Shown here: piece by piece, positions 35,701-47,899 of the stretch
How the letters are laid out: each line of letters begins with the position of its first letter
Position numbering within the stretch: position 1 is the stretch's first letter
NCBI GenBank assembly: GCA_003290165.1
Contig: QNQO01000449.1
Location: 722,227-786,226, forward strand
DNA: 64,000 bases
DNA from: Berberis thunbergii
Taxonomy: Eukaryota > Streptophyta > Magnoliopsida > Ranunculales > Berberidaceae
Reading direction: 5' to 3'
Notes under the pieces: model-generated
Seen by the model: only the letters and a program-made list of their open reading frames with translations
The model's database searches: none
What the model was told of the DNA's origin: nothing
Translations under genes and position numbers: made by a program

Positions 35701-36009
35701 ATCCCCTCGCATGGAGTTTATCCAACTTATAAGACTTGGCCGAGACAGCTTATCGATCTCTAAAGAGTACAAACCAGGATTGTTTGAACTATCGCAATAT
35801 AAGCGGTAAGAATTCTCATCAGCAGATCAACCCTCCGGTTTCCTAACTCAGCAAAATCTTTTGTCTAAAGGCTAACACCACGATAAGACAAAGTAGAAAA
35901 GAGCCAGCAGGAAAAGCCAAAAAATACACAAGTGTAAAGTGCAACTTAACATGTCATCTTTCATTGATAATCCAAAAATTACAGAGTTTACTCCTTGTCA
36001 GGAGAAGAT

Positions 36010-37472
36010 TCAGATACAGTGGAACTTGACTTGGTTGGAGAAAAAGTAGGGGATGCATCCCGCACGTGTTGCTGTTCGGACACCCTGATCTTGATCACCT
36101 TCTTCTTCTGATTGATTCGAGGCTTCTCCGAACTCCGCAAAGGACACCTCTTTGTAGTAAAAGGCGTCCCAATCGGTGTGCTCCTCTTTCAACAGTTGTA
36201 ACAATTCCATTCTCCCTTGCGCAACCTTGCTGAATTCGAACGTTCCCTGGGCCTTGAGGAGCTTCTCCTGCATACTCTTGACTCAGTGAGCTCTCTTTCC
36301 AGCTACTCCAGTTTGCCCGACAAGGCATCAACTTTGGATTTCTCATTACGAAGTTTGTCCTTGATTGCACTAAGTTCATTCTGTACCATGAGAAGCTACT
36401 CATCTGTTGTCCTCACACTTTTGGCACTGAATTCAACATCATCCTCTAACTAGTGACATCGTACAGCCCACTCGAACTTCTTTTTGGCCTTATCCGCATT
36501 CAAAGCCCGCGCCTTGGTTGTAGTCTCCTGAGCAAATTATAAGTTACAACAAACATGGTTCAGTTATTCCACAGACTTGTCCTTCACGGACATTGCCTCT
36601 GCCAAATCGGACTCAAGTGTTTCCAAACGAACCCTCTGAGCCTTCAATCTAGTCTGCCAGTCCTCCGAATCAATAGCCGATTGGGCATGCCTCCATTTTT
36701 TCAAGTTGTTTTTCAATGATTCAATTTCATAAAAAGCATCAGAGTACGACTTTTGCAAACTTGCAAAGACTCACTCCATGGTATACACTCTCTCAGCCTC
36801 AACTTCCATCCCAGTGACAACATCTTGGTTCAGATACGACATCCCTAGCACAAGATGTTTCTGCCCCTTGTCCATACGCTCTCCCAGCATATCACGTTCT
36901 GGCTTCGGAGCACAATTCGCCAGCCAGTCATTCCATCTACTAATATGTTTTCTAGAGGCATAAGAAATATTAGCCTTCTGGATGCCAAACTTTATTGTTC
37001 ATCTTTACCACATCTGGGCCGAATAGATTGATTCACGCATTTGGATAGAGGTCCTTTGGGATTGGAATCATGCCAGTACTGCCCTTTACAATCCTCACCG
37101 CATTAGGGCCCTCCTCCACTGCTTTCCCCTCACTCACAACGATCGAGTCTCTCTTACGGGCCGATTCGAAAGCAGTTGATGGGGAAGAGGGAAATGAATT
37201 ATCTCTCAGATCTGTCATTACCTCAATTTGAGGTCGGAATATGGACGGAGGACAGTACGGGTGATGGGGAGGGGACATTTCTCCATAAGGACGACAATCA
37301 TGCGACTCCTCACCAAGCTAAGAAGACTCAAGATCCAAAAAGGGGTTATACTCGAAATCCTCCAAAGAAAAAGGGTGTGTATGACCCACATCAGGCAAAA
37401 CTGCTATATTCGACTCTAGTAATAGGCATAACCTTCACCTGCATAGTGCTCATCTTTGTCTCATCTTCAACC
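36010..37472 (-). pseudogene. Element B antisense ORF, C-terminal part (split by element A)
   Basis: Minus-strand frames include RDNSFPSSPSTAFESARKRD (37278-37033), a heptad-like block with WQTRLKAQRVRLETLESDLA (36758-36564), and MQEKLLKAQGTFEFSKVAQG followed by an acidic NQSEEEGDQDQG stretch (36273-36010). The linker plus coiled-coil composition is that of the C-terminal half of the antisense ORFs in elements A and C. Its N-terminal half lies at 54018-55096, on the other side of element A. Confidence 0.65.
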
Positions 37473-37477
37473 CCCAC

Positions 37478-38157
37478 CGATGATACATAAAAATGGTCAC
37501 ACCCCTGAGCCGGACACATGTCATGAAGATCTCGAGGAACTACGTGCTCAAGCATCTGCCAAATACAAATCCATTGCAAGCGGTTCTAAGCCCGCTCAAA
37601 TGCGGTCCGTCAAATGAGCCCAAACTCCTATAACATGCTAGGCCAACACGTCTCACAACTATCAATGATACCCATAACCCCTCTTCAGGCAAGTATTTCG
37701 AGGATCGGCTTCGGATAGGCAACTACAGTTGCTCTCTGCTTCCAACTTGGAAACAAACTCTGAAGTATCTTCCACACAGAGAAACTTCTTCTATGGATTG
37801 CTCTTAGATTGAAAACTATCTCTCGCGTACCTAGGAGTGTAGAGCTAACAAGAAACTTCCCTCCTACAACACGACTCTTAATTAGAGAGGGATCTCCATG
37901 ATAGATCTCATTCCTAAACTACGCCTACGATGGCCTGGTTAAACCATGACTCCTTACACTGTAAATAAGACATGAGGATGGTAAGCTAAGGTACGCGACA
38001 AATTCCCTATTACAACATTACACCTTCCTCATATCTCTGTTTGACTTTAGCATTAGAGTGCCATCGGGTACCCCACGGTGGACTGTGGCTCACGTGTGTT
38101 ACTTGTGTAGGTCAGCAGGAACAAGGTGAAAACAGGGAGTGAAAATTGACTGCATCA
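37478..38157 (+). repeat. Element A 5' LTR (outer copy)
   Basis: A 680-bp LTR. The first base is C where T is expected (CGATGATACATAAA against TGATGATACATAAA), and it ends GACTGCATCA. It is followed by a primer binding site. The TATA region reads TGTAAATA near 37960, while the inner copy keeps TATAAATA. It is visibly closer to the inner copy at 45855 than to the 3' LTR at 53341. Confidence 0.85.
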
Positions 38158-38160
38158 GTT

Positions 38161-38178
38161 TGGCGTCGTCCGTGGGGA
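38161..38178 (+). promoter_or_regulatory. Element A primer binding site
   Basis: TGGCGTCGTCCGTGGGGA three bases after the 5' LTR. An identical site follows the inner LTR at 46537. It differs at a few positions from the element B site. Confidence 0.75.
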
Positions 38179-38232
38179 CAACATAGTTTTTGACTTTACA
38201 CTAAGCATCATCTCCTACCAAATCCTAAAGAT

Positions 38233-38810
38233 ATGGTGACCACCACGTCACATAGCAGAAAATCAGATGATACGTCTAGCGCTTAAGTCATCCCTGCAGT
38301 TCTTGTCGAGCGCGGGCAGCACGGTTGCACCTTCGTGCACACAGCACCATTGAATCCCGAGCCGGATGTACGATCTCTTCACACACACCTGGACCAGTTA
38401 ATTATTCAGACGTTCATATCGATGAAGCGAAGTTCTGCCTAGACATATTTAACTCGATTCAACAACGAGTTAAATACCATATGCTCATGTGTTGATGCAA
38501 CGACCGTCTTAACGTTCATTAATGGTCTGCGAAAAGGAGAGTTTGACAACCTTCTGACACCGATCCTCCGACAGACACAGCATATTCAGCAAATAAAGCA
38601 CAAAGCTTCGTCATCCAGAGAGAATAGCGAGAAATGACCAAACCCCAGAGCCTTCGGTCAACAGGATACATGCGCTTTACGGAGCACATTCAGAGTCTGA
38701 ACTATCCATCAGGTCTAGAAAAGGGCTCTACGAGGCTTGAGGATTCAAGTTGTACACGATGGGTATCCGACACCACATGGTCAGAAGCAGGGCTCATCTG
38801 CATCGCTGGC
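38233..38810 (+). pseudogene. Element A gag remnant, first copy
   Basis: It starts MVTT at 38233 and runs through broken frames with TFINGLRKGEFDNLL near 38510. It is only about 580 bp before the protease, so the central gag is deleted. The copy at 46608-47210 carries the same shortened structure and nearly the same sequence, which shows the two blocks share a recent common source. Confidence 0.65.
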
Positions 38811-38820
38811 ATTCACACAA

Positions 38821-39368
38821 TTACCTACAGGGTGTAGAAATCCCACACGATGACGCCCTGGTGGTGACGATTTCCCTTGCAAGATTGGAGGTAAGAAGAT
38901 CTCTGGTTGATACTGGGAGCTTGATAAACGTCTTGTTCCTCTACAAGCTCCACAACATGCAATTGAATGTAGCAGTTTTAATCCCTGATAGTTGTCCAGT
39001 GGCCGACTTCACTGGTACGAAATAGTTCCCCGTAGGAAAGGTACAACTGATGATAATAGCGGGAAAGCAAGCGACTCATAAAACCATGTTCCAAGAGTTC
39101 GTAGTGATCGACATGCCTTCGGCGTATAATGTGGTTCTCGACAGACCCTGGTTAAATCAGATGGGGGTGGAAGTCACTACCTTGCACCAATGTGTCAAGT
39201 ATCCTACCAACCAAGTGATCGGTACATTGAGAGGAGACCTATTAGCGGCCAGGGAATGCCAATACATGATGACTTTGCCATTCGACGGTCTTCAACTGGC
39301 AGTCAACACAAAGGCCAAGGCTATCCTCCTCCCAACTTGAGGTCTAAGGGAGAAACAATCGACACTGG
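38821..39368 (+). pseudogene. Element A aspartic protease, first copy
   Basis: The frame reads IPHDDALVVTISLARLEVRR, then SLVDTGSLINVLFLYKLHNM with the DTG active site intact, then EFVVIDMPSAYNVVLDRPWL. A stop occurs at 39025. Similarity to the second copy ends at 39368, where the sequence passes abruptly into CACTA interior DNA. Confidence 0.75.
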
Positions 39369-39551
39369 TTAAAGTTTTAGTTTTAGCTGTTATAATCGAA
39401 ATGGGTGCTTATTTGACAAAATGTGTTGTCTAAGTTTAATTACTGTATAGGATTAGTTTCATGTATCAACACCAAATAGGTTGCCTAATTTTAACAAAAA
39501 AAATAACAATATAGGAATATTTTCATGTGTTTAGGTGTGTATGGTTAAATT

Positions 39552-41660
39552 TTAATTACTCACCCCGCTTGGCTGCGTTGCAGATCCCATTAGAGGTTGG
39601 ATGCTTGTCAGGAATGATCTAATTGCGTCAATATCAATGGACAACGTGTCTACCTTCTGATTGGTTGTCTCCAGATTTGCTTTGGTTGTCTCCAGATTTG
39701 CTTCAGTGGCTGTTAGCTTCTCCTTGGTAGCTGCGAGCTCTTGTGCAGTTGCATTATGAGCTGCAACTAGCTGTTGCTTAGTACGCTCATGTGATTCCAC
39801 TAGTTCACGTACTTTGGCATTAGCTTCATCCGCCATTCTCTGAACGACTGCATTCATTTGCTCATGATGTTGCTAATCTTTATTGCGAAGCATTTTTGCG
39901 AGTGACGCCAACCCCATACATCTTGGCCCTCCCATGTCCATCCCCCCATCACATCTATAAACGCCTCCTCCCTATTCATTCCCTCTCGGCCATTTGTTGG
40001 ATGTGTTAGCTGTTCCATTTCTTCCTTCATCAAAACAGATGCGCATACCCATAAACCATAAATAATCAAATACACATCATGATGGTTAACAACATTTGAA
40101 CAACACATTAACTAGGTACATTCATATAATTCCATAGAATATAACGTACATATCTCTTTGCTGCTTCAGGCTGAGGGAATAATACATCAGATAATGTGTA
40201 AGTTGCTTTGAACATTTGCATACGATCTGGTTCTTGTCCATTTGGATTTTTTCTCTCTGAAATAATACAAATTACATGAAAAGAATATACATAAGCTACT
40301 ACATCTTCATGAATTAAGGGGTAATATATGAGCTGCATGGCACATAACATACATTTTATATCGCAATCATTGGGGAAAAAAATGCTACCTCTTCCTCCCA
40401 TTTACGTGCAAATGACATGGTCCACATCGATGAATCATCTTCAATCGGGCGTGATTTGATTTATTTTGTGCACTGTCTTTCTGCATGCAAACACAAATTC
40501 AGAGTTTCAATTCCTTTCAATCATATGAACTATCGTACTAGTAACACTACAGTACTTAACATGTACACCTTAAAATTTTCGCTCCTCCAATACTCTACAA
40601 GCTTCCGCCACTGGGCCATATCCACCCCATCATCAGTGTGCTCATATTGTTGCTCAAGCGGTCGATCATACCTATGATATTCCCTGAACAAATAGTGCTT
40701 CCATTGTTTCCAACATTCGCAAGCTTTAGTTTGGACCCATCTCCATCAAATTTCAAAATCAAGTTTTTTTAGTATATTATATTCACATGACGATATATAA
40801 AAACACTAATGATCAAATTTTAAACAAAATCACTCCTCAAGATAGAAAAAGGCCTTAGTTTTTCCATACAGTTTTCGAATGAGAACTTTGCCTGTGACAA
40901 AATTGTAGGATTCCAATAATTATCAAGCTATATTAAGTAATATAGATATACTTTTTGCAAAAATGTGCTCTATCGTATATTATTAAACTTGCAAGACTAT
41001 TACCAATATGATCTTCCAAATAGTTTTCTTCACATTTTGTGAATTTTTCTGCCATATGCAAGTTAAAAGAGGCACCTTACTTCCATCCCGTGCGATAATA
41101 CCTATTTCAGTGGATACGTTTGTCGCAGTCTTGTCGATAGGCAATCCAAAGGCATTGCATTTTACCACCATCAATTCTGTATGGTTTGGGACATCATATT
41201 GATGAGTACCCCTGCGTTTCTTATATCGTCGTACTGCAATTCCAATAGCACCAAAGTTAAATAAGCTATATCACATGAATAGTACAAGTAACTTCGATTG
41301 GCTCAAACTCTGTCATATCTGGAAATAAAAAATTATACACTTGCGATAAGTTAGCAAACATTACCTATACGAACAACTGCCTCCCTATGCCTTGTAGATT
41401 GGCGTCCATCCGCACTTCTCTCTAGTTTTTTTTCCATTTCATTCATATCATGGTCACCAAGGTCTTGTTGATCCTCAAATAGAGGCTGGCCCTCTCCAGC
41501 AATAGAGGGAGTAATAGTCTCAGGGACTACACTATCTGTTTGAGATAGTTGAGACACATGTTGTGACCTTTCCTGACTTGATAGAGCTTATGAAGTAGAA
41601 GCATGCTGTGAAAAGGTGGATCTTCGAGAATGCAACTGTCCTCTTTGAGTTGGACGCTTC
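39552..41660 (-). pseudogene. CACTA-2 Ptta/En/Spm transposase-related gene, broken
   Basis: Minus-strand exons in order from 41660: MSQLSQTDSVVPETITPSIA; KCNAFGLPIDKTATNVSTEI with GIIARDGSKVPLL (41174-40983); segments near 40900-40420 with a WKQWKHYLFREYHRYDRPLE-like block and VDMAQWRKLVEYW; NPNGQEPDRMQMFKATYTLS (40401-40108); WTWEGQDVWGW; and a coiled-coil end with repeated KANLETTNQK units (39857-39552). The order matches the plant transposase (Ptta/En/Spm) family. Introns appear to separate the exons, and I could not verify an intact splice path. Confidence 0.65.
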
Positions 41661-43139
41661 ATCTCTAGATTTTTTTTAACCTTTTATAACATTCAAGATT
41701 GCACATATTCATGCATAGAAAAATAATATAAGTTCAAAAAGCAACATCAAATTTATCACAGCCAGAGAGCCAAATAGATCGTGAAAACATGCTTGTGTAA
41801 GCCATGAACTAGATTCCTTCATCTTTCTCAAAGATAGTCATAAAGAATGCCATAAAGTAAAGTGAGAGATGAAAAACAACTTTAGATTTTCACTTGAAGC
41901 CAAGATACCTAAAGGAAAGAAAGGAAAAAAATATTGATTGTGGTTATTGTTTAACAATTTCCCTTTGTCCTTGTTTGTTTAAACTAAAATGAAAAGGAAA
42001 GAGAGAATTTGAGTGCAAATTGAATGGTTGAGGTTTTAAGGGAGGCTAGGTGTCTGGAGAGGAGGGGTACCATATTCTCACCACCTTCACTATCAAAGAG
42101 GCTTTTGTATTTGGAAGTGAAGGTTTAAAGTTAAAAGCATGTATGTTTGTAGCATCAAAGAAAGGTCATCACCATGTTTCTATTCCTCCATGTTGCTTTA
42201 TGGTATATGCTTTAAGACCTTGTAAGACCTTTGCAAGATACATTATTTTGTTTACGCATAACCAATCAAGATAGAAGAAGCTTATTCGGGTCAAGACGAG
42301 TGGACATATAGATTGGTTCCCCTGGCTATATCGTGTATATCGCACTAGTTCGGATCACCACTAAAAAAAATTTCAATTGACTTAAAAACAAAACCAAGCT
42401 AATCAAGCATTTCACTATTGGTTGGTACACTTAAAATACTTCAAAAGTGTGGATGGTCTGACTTCATTCTACCATCCACTTCTATTGCTATAGATGGTAA
42501 GAAGATTTAATAATTCATGAAGTACCACTTGAGTTCCATGAAAAAGTTTTGCTAAATTTGAACATGTAAGGAAAGGCATTTGAAATGAACTCACATGGCT
42601 TGGGCTTGAGGATGTTGTAGTATTGTTGCAGTTAGTAGTTTGTAAGTCATGGTTTTTTTTTTTTACATGTTTTGCTTAACACTTTCTTGTTGTAGGAAAA
42701 CATAGTAATGCATGCATGTGGCTTGTGGTTACTTTTCCCCAGGCTTAGCAAAGTTTCCAAGCTCCATGCATGGGGCAATGAGCACTACTAGCAACTTACC
42801 TTAGGCCTTAGGGGAAACACAAGATTTTGGCAGTGGTAGCATAGCCTTTACAGATTCATTCTGACCGACAAAGTAAAAGGTGATCGAGTTAATGGAAGTT
42901 TATTTATTTCCTTTTCGAGCAATCTATACCTTATACAATGTGACACAAATCAACTGTTTTTGTAAGTTTTTGTATAGATGTTTAAGTATTCTTGACAAAG
43001 TAGGGCCAATTGGAATTCAGACCAAAAGCAAGGATAGAGGGGTTGGTTCTTTTGCATAAACCAAAGAATATGATTAGGTAAAATTTGCAAAACAATATAA
43101 ACCTACGTGAGAGATTTGATTTTTACTCACCTTGAACCC
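41661..43139. other. CACTA-2 interior, no recognised gene
   Basis: AT-rich DNA. The 75-codon plus-strand frame at 42050-42274 (MSGEEGYHILTTFTIKEAFV) has no recognised domain. The position corresponds to the 5' untranslated or intronic part of the minus-strand transposase gene. Confidence 0.3.
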
Positions 43140-43249
43140 TTAATAGAGTTCAAAAATCCCAAATTTCTCCCACCTTGAAGTTGAAGAAGATGAAGAATGA
43201 GATGATCTTCCTAATTTGCGCCCAATGCTTGGATACAGTACGATTCCAG

Positions 43250-43640
43250 GCCCCTCAGAAGGTGACGCGGCGCGGTTCTTCCTCTCAAAATCGAGGGTTC
43301 TTCCTCTCAAAATAGGGTTATTCCTTTCAAAATCGACGCTTTTTCCTCTCACAGTTTCTTCTTCCGAAAATTGCAGGTTTTTCCTCGCAGAGCTTCTTCC
43401 TCTCAAATTACCGTGACGCTGGATGTCAAACCTTCGTCCTCTCAAAATCACTCTTCCAAAGCTTCTTCTTCTGAAAATTCTTCCTGTCACTGCTTCGTCC
43501 TCTCAAACTCTTCCTCTCAAAGCTTCTTCCTCTCACTGTTTCGTCCTCTCAAACTCTTCCTCTTCTTCTTAAAATAGGGTTCTTCTTCTCAAAGCTTCTT
43601 CCTCTCAAACTCTTCCTCACACTGCTGCATCCTCTCAAAC
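43250..43640. repeat. Pyrimidine-rich minisatellite in CACTA-2
   Basis: Units built on TTCTTCCTCTCAAAATCGAGG and the shorter CTTCCTCTCAAA recur every 15-40 bp. It lies between transposase and subterminal repeats, the same relative place as the purine-rich minisatellite of CACTA-1, although the sequences differ. Confidence 0.7.
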
Positions 43641-43699
43641 TCTACGCGGGTTTCCCAAATTTCTTCTCGCCGAAAGGTTTTCATTTTGTGTAACTTTTT

Positions 43700-45837
43700 T
43701 TAAAATCGATTAGGGACGGCAAAAACCGTTGCTAAGATTTGTAAATCTTAGCTACGGTTAATATACCATGGCTAAGTAAATTTTTTATATATATTATTTT
43801 TTTTCAAATAAACACTTGTGAACGGCATAAAGCGTAGCAAAGTGTTGTTAATTATTTGTAAATCCCAAACAAGTTTATACTCTATCAACCTCTAATTGAT
43901 ATTATATATACGATTTAGGGGGCTACATAAGCAGAAAACTTACATGGATTTACAATCAAGGACAAACTAAAACTTACCAATTTTGAATCAAGGTGTAACA
44001 AAAAACAACAAAAAGGATTTTGCACAGACAAATTCGGAGTGTCCATGCATTTTCAATCTTAATAAATTTTTCTTTCCGTCCAAATTCAAAGCGTCGTCAA
44101 GTTTTCGAGAAATGAAACAATCTTTCGGCCTGAAAAAAATGAAGGATATGGATAAGATGCAGGAGATGATAAAAAAATGATATGAGTAAAAAAAGTATAT
44201 GAGTAAGATGAAGGATATGGGTAAGATGCAGGATATGAGTAAAAAAATGACTGAAATGCAGTAATAATATCAAAGAGGATATGGGTAAGATGTAGAAGAT
44301 GATACAAAAAAAAATTCTAAATCATATGAGTAAAAAAATTGACTGAAATGCATTCTCATACCTGCAAGTGACTTTTAACATGGGCAATGCTAAGTCCTCT
44401 CACATTCATTAAATGAAAGACTAATTTGGGAGTTGCTTCTGAGCCAATCAAAGGACAAAAAAATGATAAAGAGTTAGTAATCCTTGATAATTGTTGAAAT
44501 GTTCCGTGAGCTTCTCCTCTGTTGTCTCCGATGAAGAGCGTTTGCAAGTTTTATAAATATCAAACAATCTTTTGCCCAGCATAAAAACGAAGGCACTTCA
44601 CCTAGTCAAAAAGAGTAAAAAACTGACTGGAATGCGGTAAGAATGTCAAAGAGAATATGGGTAAGATGCAGGGACGGCTTATACCGTATCAAATAAACTG
44701 TAGCTAAAAGAATTACTAAGCCTTCTCTTTCAAAAAAACTATTACAAAGAACATTTCACCTCAATGAGCCTCATTTGCTTAAGTCACGCAGTGAAGTAAC
44801 AACCACCATTATATAAGGTAAAGAGAACATTCGACAAATGTAAATTTTAACATTCAACAAATGTTAGCCTTAGTTATGAATTACCAAACCTTATCTCTCA
44901 CCTGAAGAAGAAGACGCAGGCAGGAGATGGAGGGGTTGGAGTGGGTGGAGGCGATAGTGAGTAGAGAATAAGGGACAGATAGTACCACCACGGCACCACC
45001 GTCGTCCTCCTTATATCAAAGAGAATATCTGAAATCTCTGATCTCTTAGATCTTTTGCAGCTAGGGAAAGGCAGGAAAGGGAGGGGAAACAGAGGTGGCC
45101 GGGATGGGTGTCGAGTGAGAGTTTTATCCCGGCTTTGGGTTTCTTCTCTGCTGCTGGCATGGGGTCTTCTAAGCCACAGTGAACTTCTCCTCTGTAAAAT
45201 TTAAATTTATATAGAGAGAGGTAATTGATCACGCGGATTGTTGACGTGGTTTGGTTTAGTGTGTTGGATTGAGCTAAAGTTCTTGGGTGTTAATGACAGT
45301 TGCGATGAGGTTCTATTTTTGTGTAAAATATATATATATTTTTAAATTCTATTAGGGACGGTTTTTTGCCGTAGCTAATAAAATATTCTTTGTAAAACAT
45401 AGCGACGGTGTTTTGCAGTCGCTACATGTTTTTTAAGTTTTTTTTAAAATAAATTAGCGACGACTTTTTTGCTGTCGCTAAATGGTTTTTATATATTTTT
45501 CAAACTTAACGACGGCGCTTTAGCGGTGGCTAAATGTTTTTTTATAAATATATATTTTTTTAAAAATACCATTAGCTACGGTAAAAGAGTCGTTGCTAAA
45601 TGTTTTTTGTAGTGTCAGCGACGGTGTTGTGCAGTAGCTAAATTCTTTAGTGTAAATTTTTTTTTTCAAAAAAACCAATTAGCGACTGTTTTTCGCCGTC
45701 GCTACTAAAAAAATCTAAAATCTAGCGATGGTAATTTGCCGTAGCTAAATGCTTTTGTGTATAATTGTTTTTAAAAAAACAAATAGCGACGGTTATTTGC
45801 CGTTGCTAATAAAAATAATCTAAAACTTAGCAACGGT
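43700..45837. repeat. CACTA-2 subterminal repeats with inserted scraps
   Basis: Inverted motifs such as TAGCGACGGT...GCCGTCGCTA and AGCTACGGTTAATATACCATGGCTA occur at 43700-43830 and densely at 45350-45837. Between them are a GGGTAAGATGCAGGATATGAG repeat (about 44140-44300, and again near 44650), and a scrap resembling the element C LTR at 44770-44870. The region ends at 45837 in AGCAACGG without a terminal repeat. Confidence 0.65.
44770..44870 (+). repeat. Short LTR scrap of the element C family inside CACTA-2
   Basis: The sequence CACGCAGTGAAGTAAC, then CCATTATATAAGGTAAAGAG and AACATTCGACAAATGTAA, follows the same order as AGAGTTAACTACGACC, ATTATAAAAGGTAAATGG and AACATTCGACAAAGGTATG in element C's LTR (28025-28090). 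About 100 bp around the promoter region of that LTR are present, with no other element C sequence nearby. Confidence 0.55.
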
Positions 45838-46533
45838 AAAAATGGTCACACCCCTAATGATACATAAAAATGGTCACACTCCTGAGCCGGACACGTGTCA
45901 TGATGATCTCGAGGAACTACGGGCTCAAGCATCGGCCAAATACAAATCCAGTGCAAGCGGTTTTGAGCCCGCTCAACTGCGGTTCGTCAAATGAGCCCAA
46001 ACTCCCATAACATGCTAGGCCACACGTCTCACAACTATCCATGATACTCATAAGCCCTCTTCAGGCAAGTATCTCGAGGATCGGCTTCGGATGGGCAACT
46101 ACAGCTACTCTCTGCTTCCAACTTGGAAACAAACTCAGGAGTATCTTCCACACAGAAAAACTTCTTCTATGGATTGCACTTAGATTGGGAACTATCTCTC
46201 GCGTACCTAGGAGTGCAGAGCTAACATGAAACTTCCCTCATACAACACAACTTTTAATTAGAGAGGGGTCTCCATGATAGATTTCATTCCTAAACTACGC
46301 CTGCGATGGCTTGGTTAAACCAGGACTCCTTACACTATAAATAAGACATGAGGATGGTAAGCTAAGGTACGCTACGAATTCCATGTTACAACATTACACC
46401 TTCCTCATATCTCTGTTTGACTTTAGCATCAGAGTGTCATCGGGCACCCCATGGTGGTCTGTGGCTCACGTGTGTTACTTGTGTAGGTCAACAGGAACAA
46501 GGTCAAAACAAGGAGTGAAAATTGACTGCATCA
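45838..46533 (+). repeat. Element A inner LTR (second copy) with duplicated start
   Basis: The LTR proper is 45855-46533, starting TAATGATACATAAAAATGG and ending GACTGCATCA, with TATAAATA at 46336. Just before it, TAAAAATGGTCACACCCCT repeats an internal piece of the same LTR's start (present at about 37487). The inner LTR is followed by a primer binding site at 46537, so it behaves as a 5' LTR. It has no matching 3' partner of its own. Confidence 0.8.
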
Positions 46534-46607
46534 GTTTGGCGTCGTCCGTGGGGACGACATAGTTTTGACTTTACACTAAGCATCATCTCCTACCAAATCC
46601 TAAAGAT

Positions 46608-47210
46608 ATGGTGACTACCAGGTCACACAGCAGAAAATCAGATGATACGTCTAGCGCTCAAGTCATCCCTACGGTTCTTATCGTGCTCGGGCAGCACGGT
46701 CGCACCTCCGTGCACACAACACCATTGAATCCCGAGCCGGATGTACGATCTCTTCACACACCTGGATCAGTTAATTATTCAGACGTTCATATCGATGAAG
46801 CGAAGTTCTGCCTAGACATATTTAACTCGATTCAACAATGAGTTAAACACCATATGCTCATGTGATGATGCAACGACCGTCTTAACGTTCATTAATGGTC
46901 TGCGAAAAGGAAAGTTTGACAACCTTCTAACACTGGATCCTCCGATAGACACAGTAGATTCAGCAAATAAAGCACAAAGCTTCGTCATCCAGAGAGAATA
47001 GCGGGAAATGACCAAACCCGAGAACCTTCGATCAACAGGATACATGCGCTTTACAGAGCACATTCAGAGTTTGAACTATCCATCAGGTCTAGAAAAGGGC
47101 TCTACGAGGCTTGAGGATTCAGTTGTACACGATGGGTATCCGACACCACATGGTCAGAAGCAGGGCTCATCTGCATCACTGGCATTCACACAATTACCTA
47201 CAGGGTGTAT
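46608..47210 (+). pseudogene. Element A gag remnant, second copy
   Basis: The ATG at 46608 starts MVTTRSHSRKSDDTSSAQVI and the frame stays open for 77 codons to 46841, longer than in the first copy. The rest matches the first copy with few differences, including TFINGLRKGKFDNLL near 46885. The same internal deletion of central gag is shared. Confidence 0.7.
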
Positions 47211-47880
47211 AAATCCCACACGATGAAGCCCTGGTGGTGACGATTTCCCTTGCGAGATGGGAGGTAAGAAGATCTCTGGTTGATACTGTGAGCTTGATAA
47301 ACGTCTTGTTCCTCTACACGCTCCACAACATGCAACTGAATAAAGCAGCTTTAATCCCTAATAGTTGTCCAGTGGCCGACTTCAGAGGTAAGAAATAGTT
47401 CCCCTTAGGAAAGGTACAACTGACGATAATAGCGGGAAAGCAAGCGACTCATAAAACCATGTTCCCAGAGTTCGTAGTGATCGACACGCCTTCGGCGTAT
47501 AATGTGGTTCTCGGCAGACCTTGGTTAAATCAAATGGGGGTGGAAGTCTCCACCTTGCACCAGTGTGTCAAGTATCCTAAGAACCAAGTGATCGGTACAT
47601 TGATAGGAGACCAATTAGCGGCCAAGGAATGCCAATACATGATGACTTCGCCATTCGACGGTCTTCAACTGGCAATCAACACAAAGGCCAGGGCTATCCT
47701 CCTCCCAACTCGTGGTCTAAGGGAAGAACAACCGACACTGGGTGACGAGGCACCGGTAAGCCCTCGGGGCAGGCCCAATGTCGGACAGCCAAAAGAAGAA
47801 ATCACAACGGTCTACCTTGACAACCCTCGGAACAGTAGGGCCATCCAAATCTGCTCCCGCTTAAACAAGGAAGTAGCGTA
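47211..47880 (+). pseudogene. Element A aspartic protease, second copy
   Basis: The active site reads LVDTVSLINVLFLYTLHNM, so the glycine of DTG is replaced by valine; the first copy keeps DTG. The 140-codon frame at 47459-47881 holds EFVVIDTPSAYNVVLGRPWL and runs past the point (47746) where the first copy breaks off. This frame is one of the longer intact parts of element A. Confidence 0.8.
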
Positions 47881-47899
47881 GCAACATACTGAGCTACTG

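Larger units (their letters stand above)
39369..45837 (-). mobile_element. CACTA transposon 2, interior fragment without termini
   Basis: Minus-strand transposase-related exons (39552-41660), a pyrimidine-rich minisatellite (43250-43640) and subterminal-type repeats (43700-43830 and 45350-45837) are present. No CACTA terminal repeat occurs at either edge. The left edge abuts element A protease sequence at 39368 and the right edge abuts a scrap of element A LTR at 45838. The subterminal motif is of the TAGCGACGGT type, different from CACTA-1 and CACTA-3. Confidence 0.7.

Noticed and set aside
43140..43577. Arginine/serine-rich frames on both strands near 43.3 kb
   Set aside because: They are products of the TTCTTCCTCTCAAA minisatellite.
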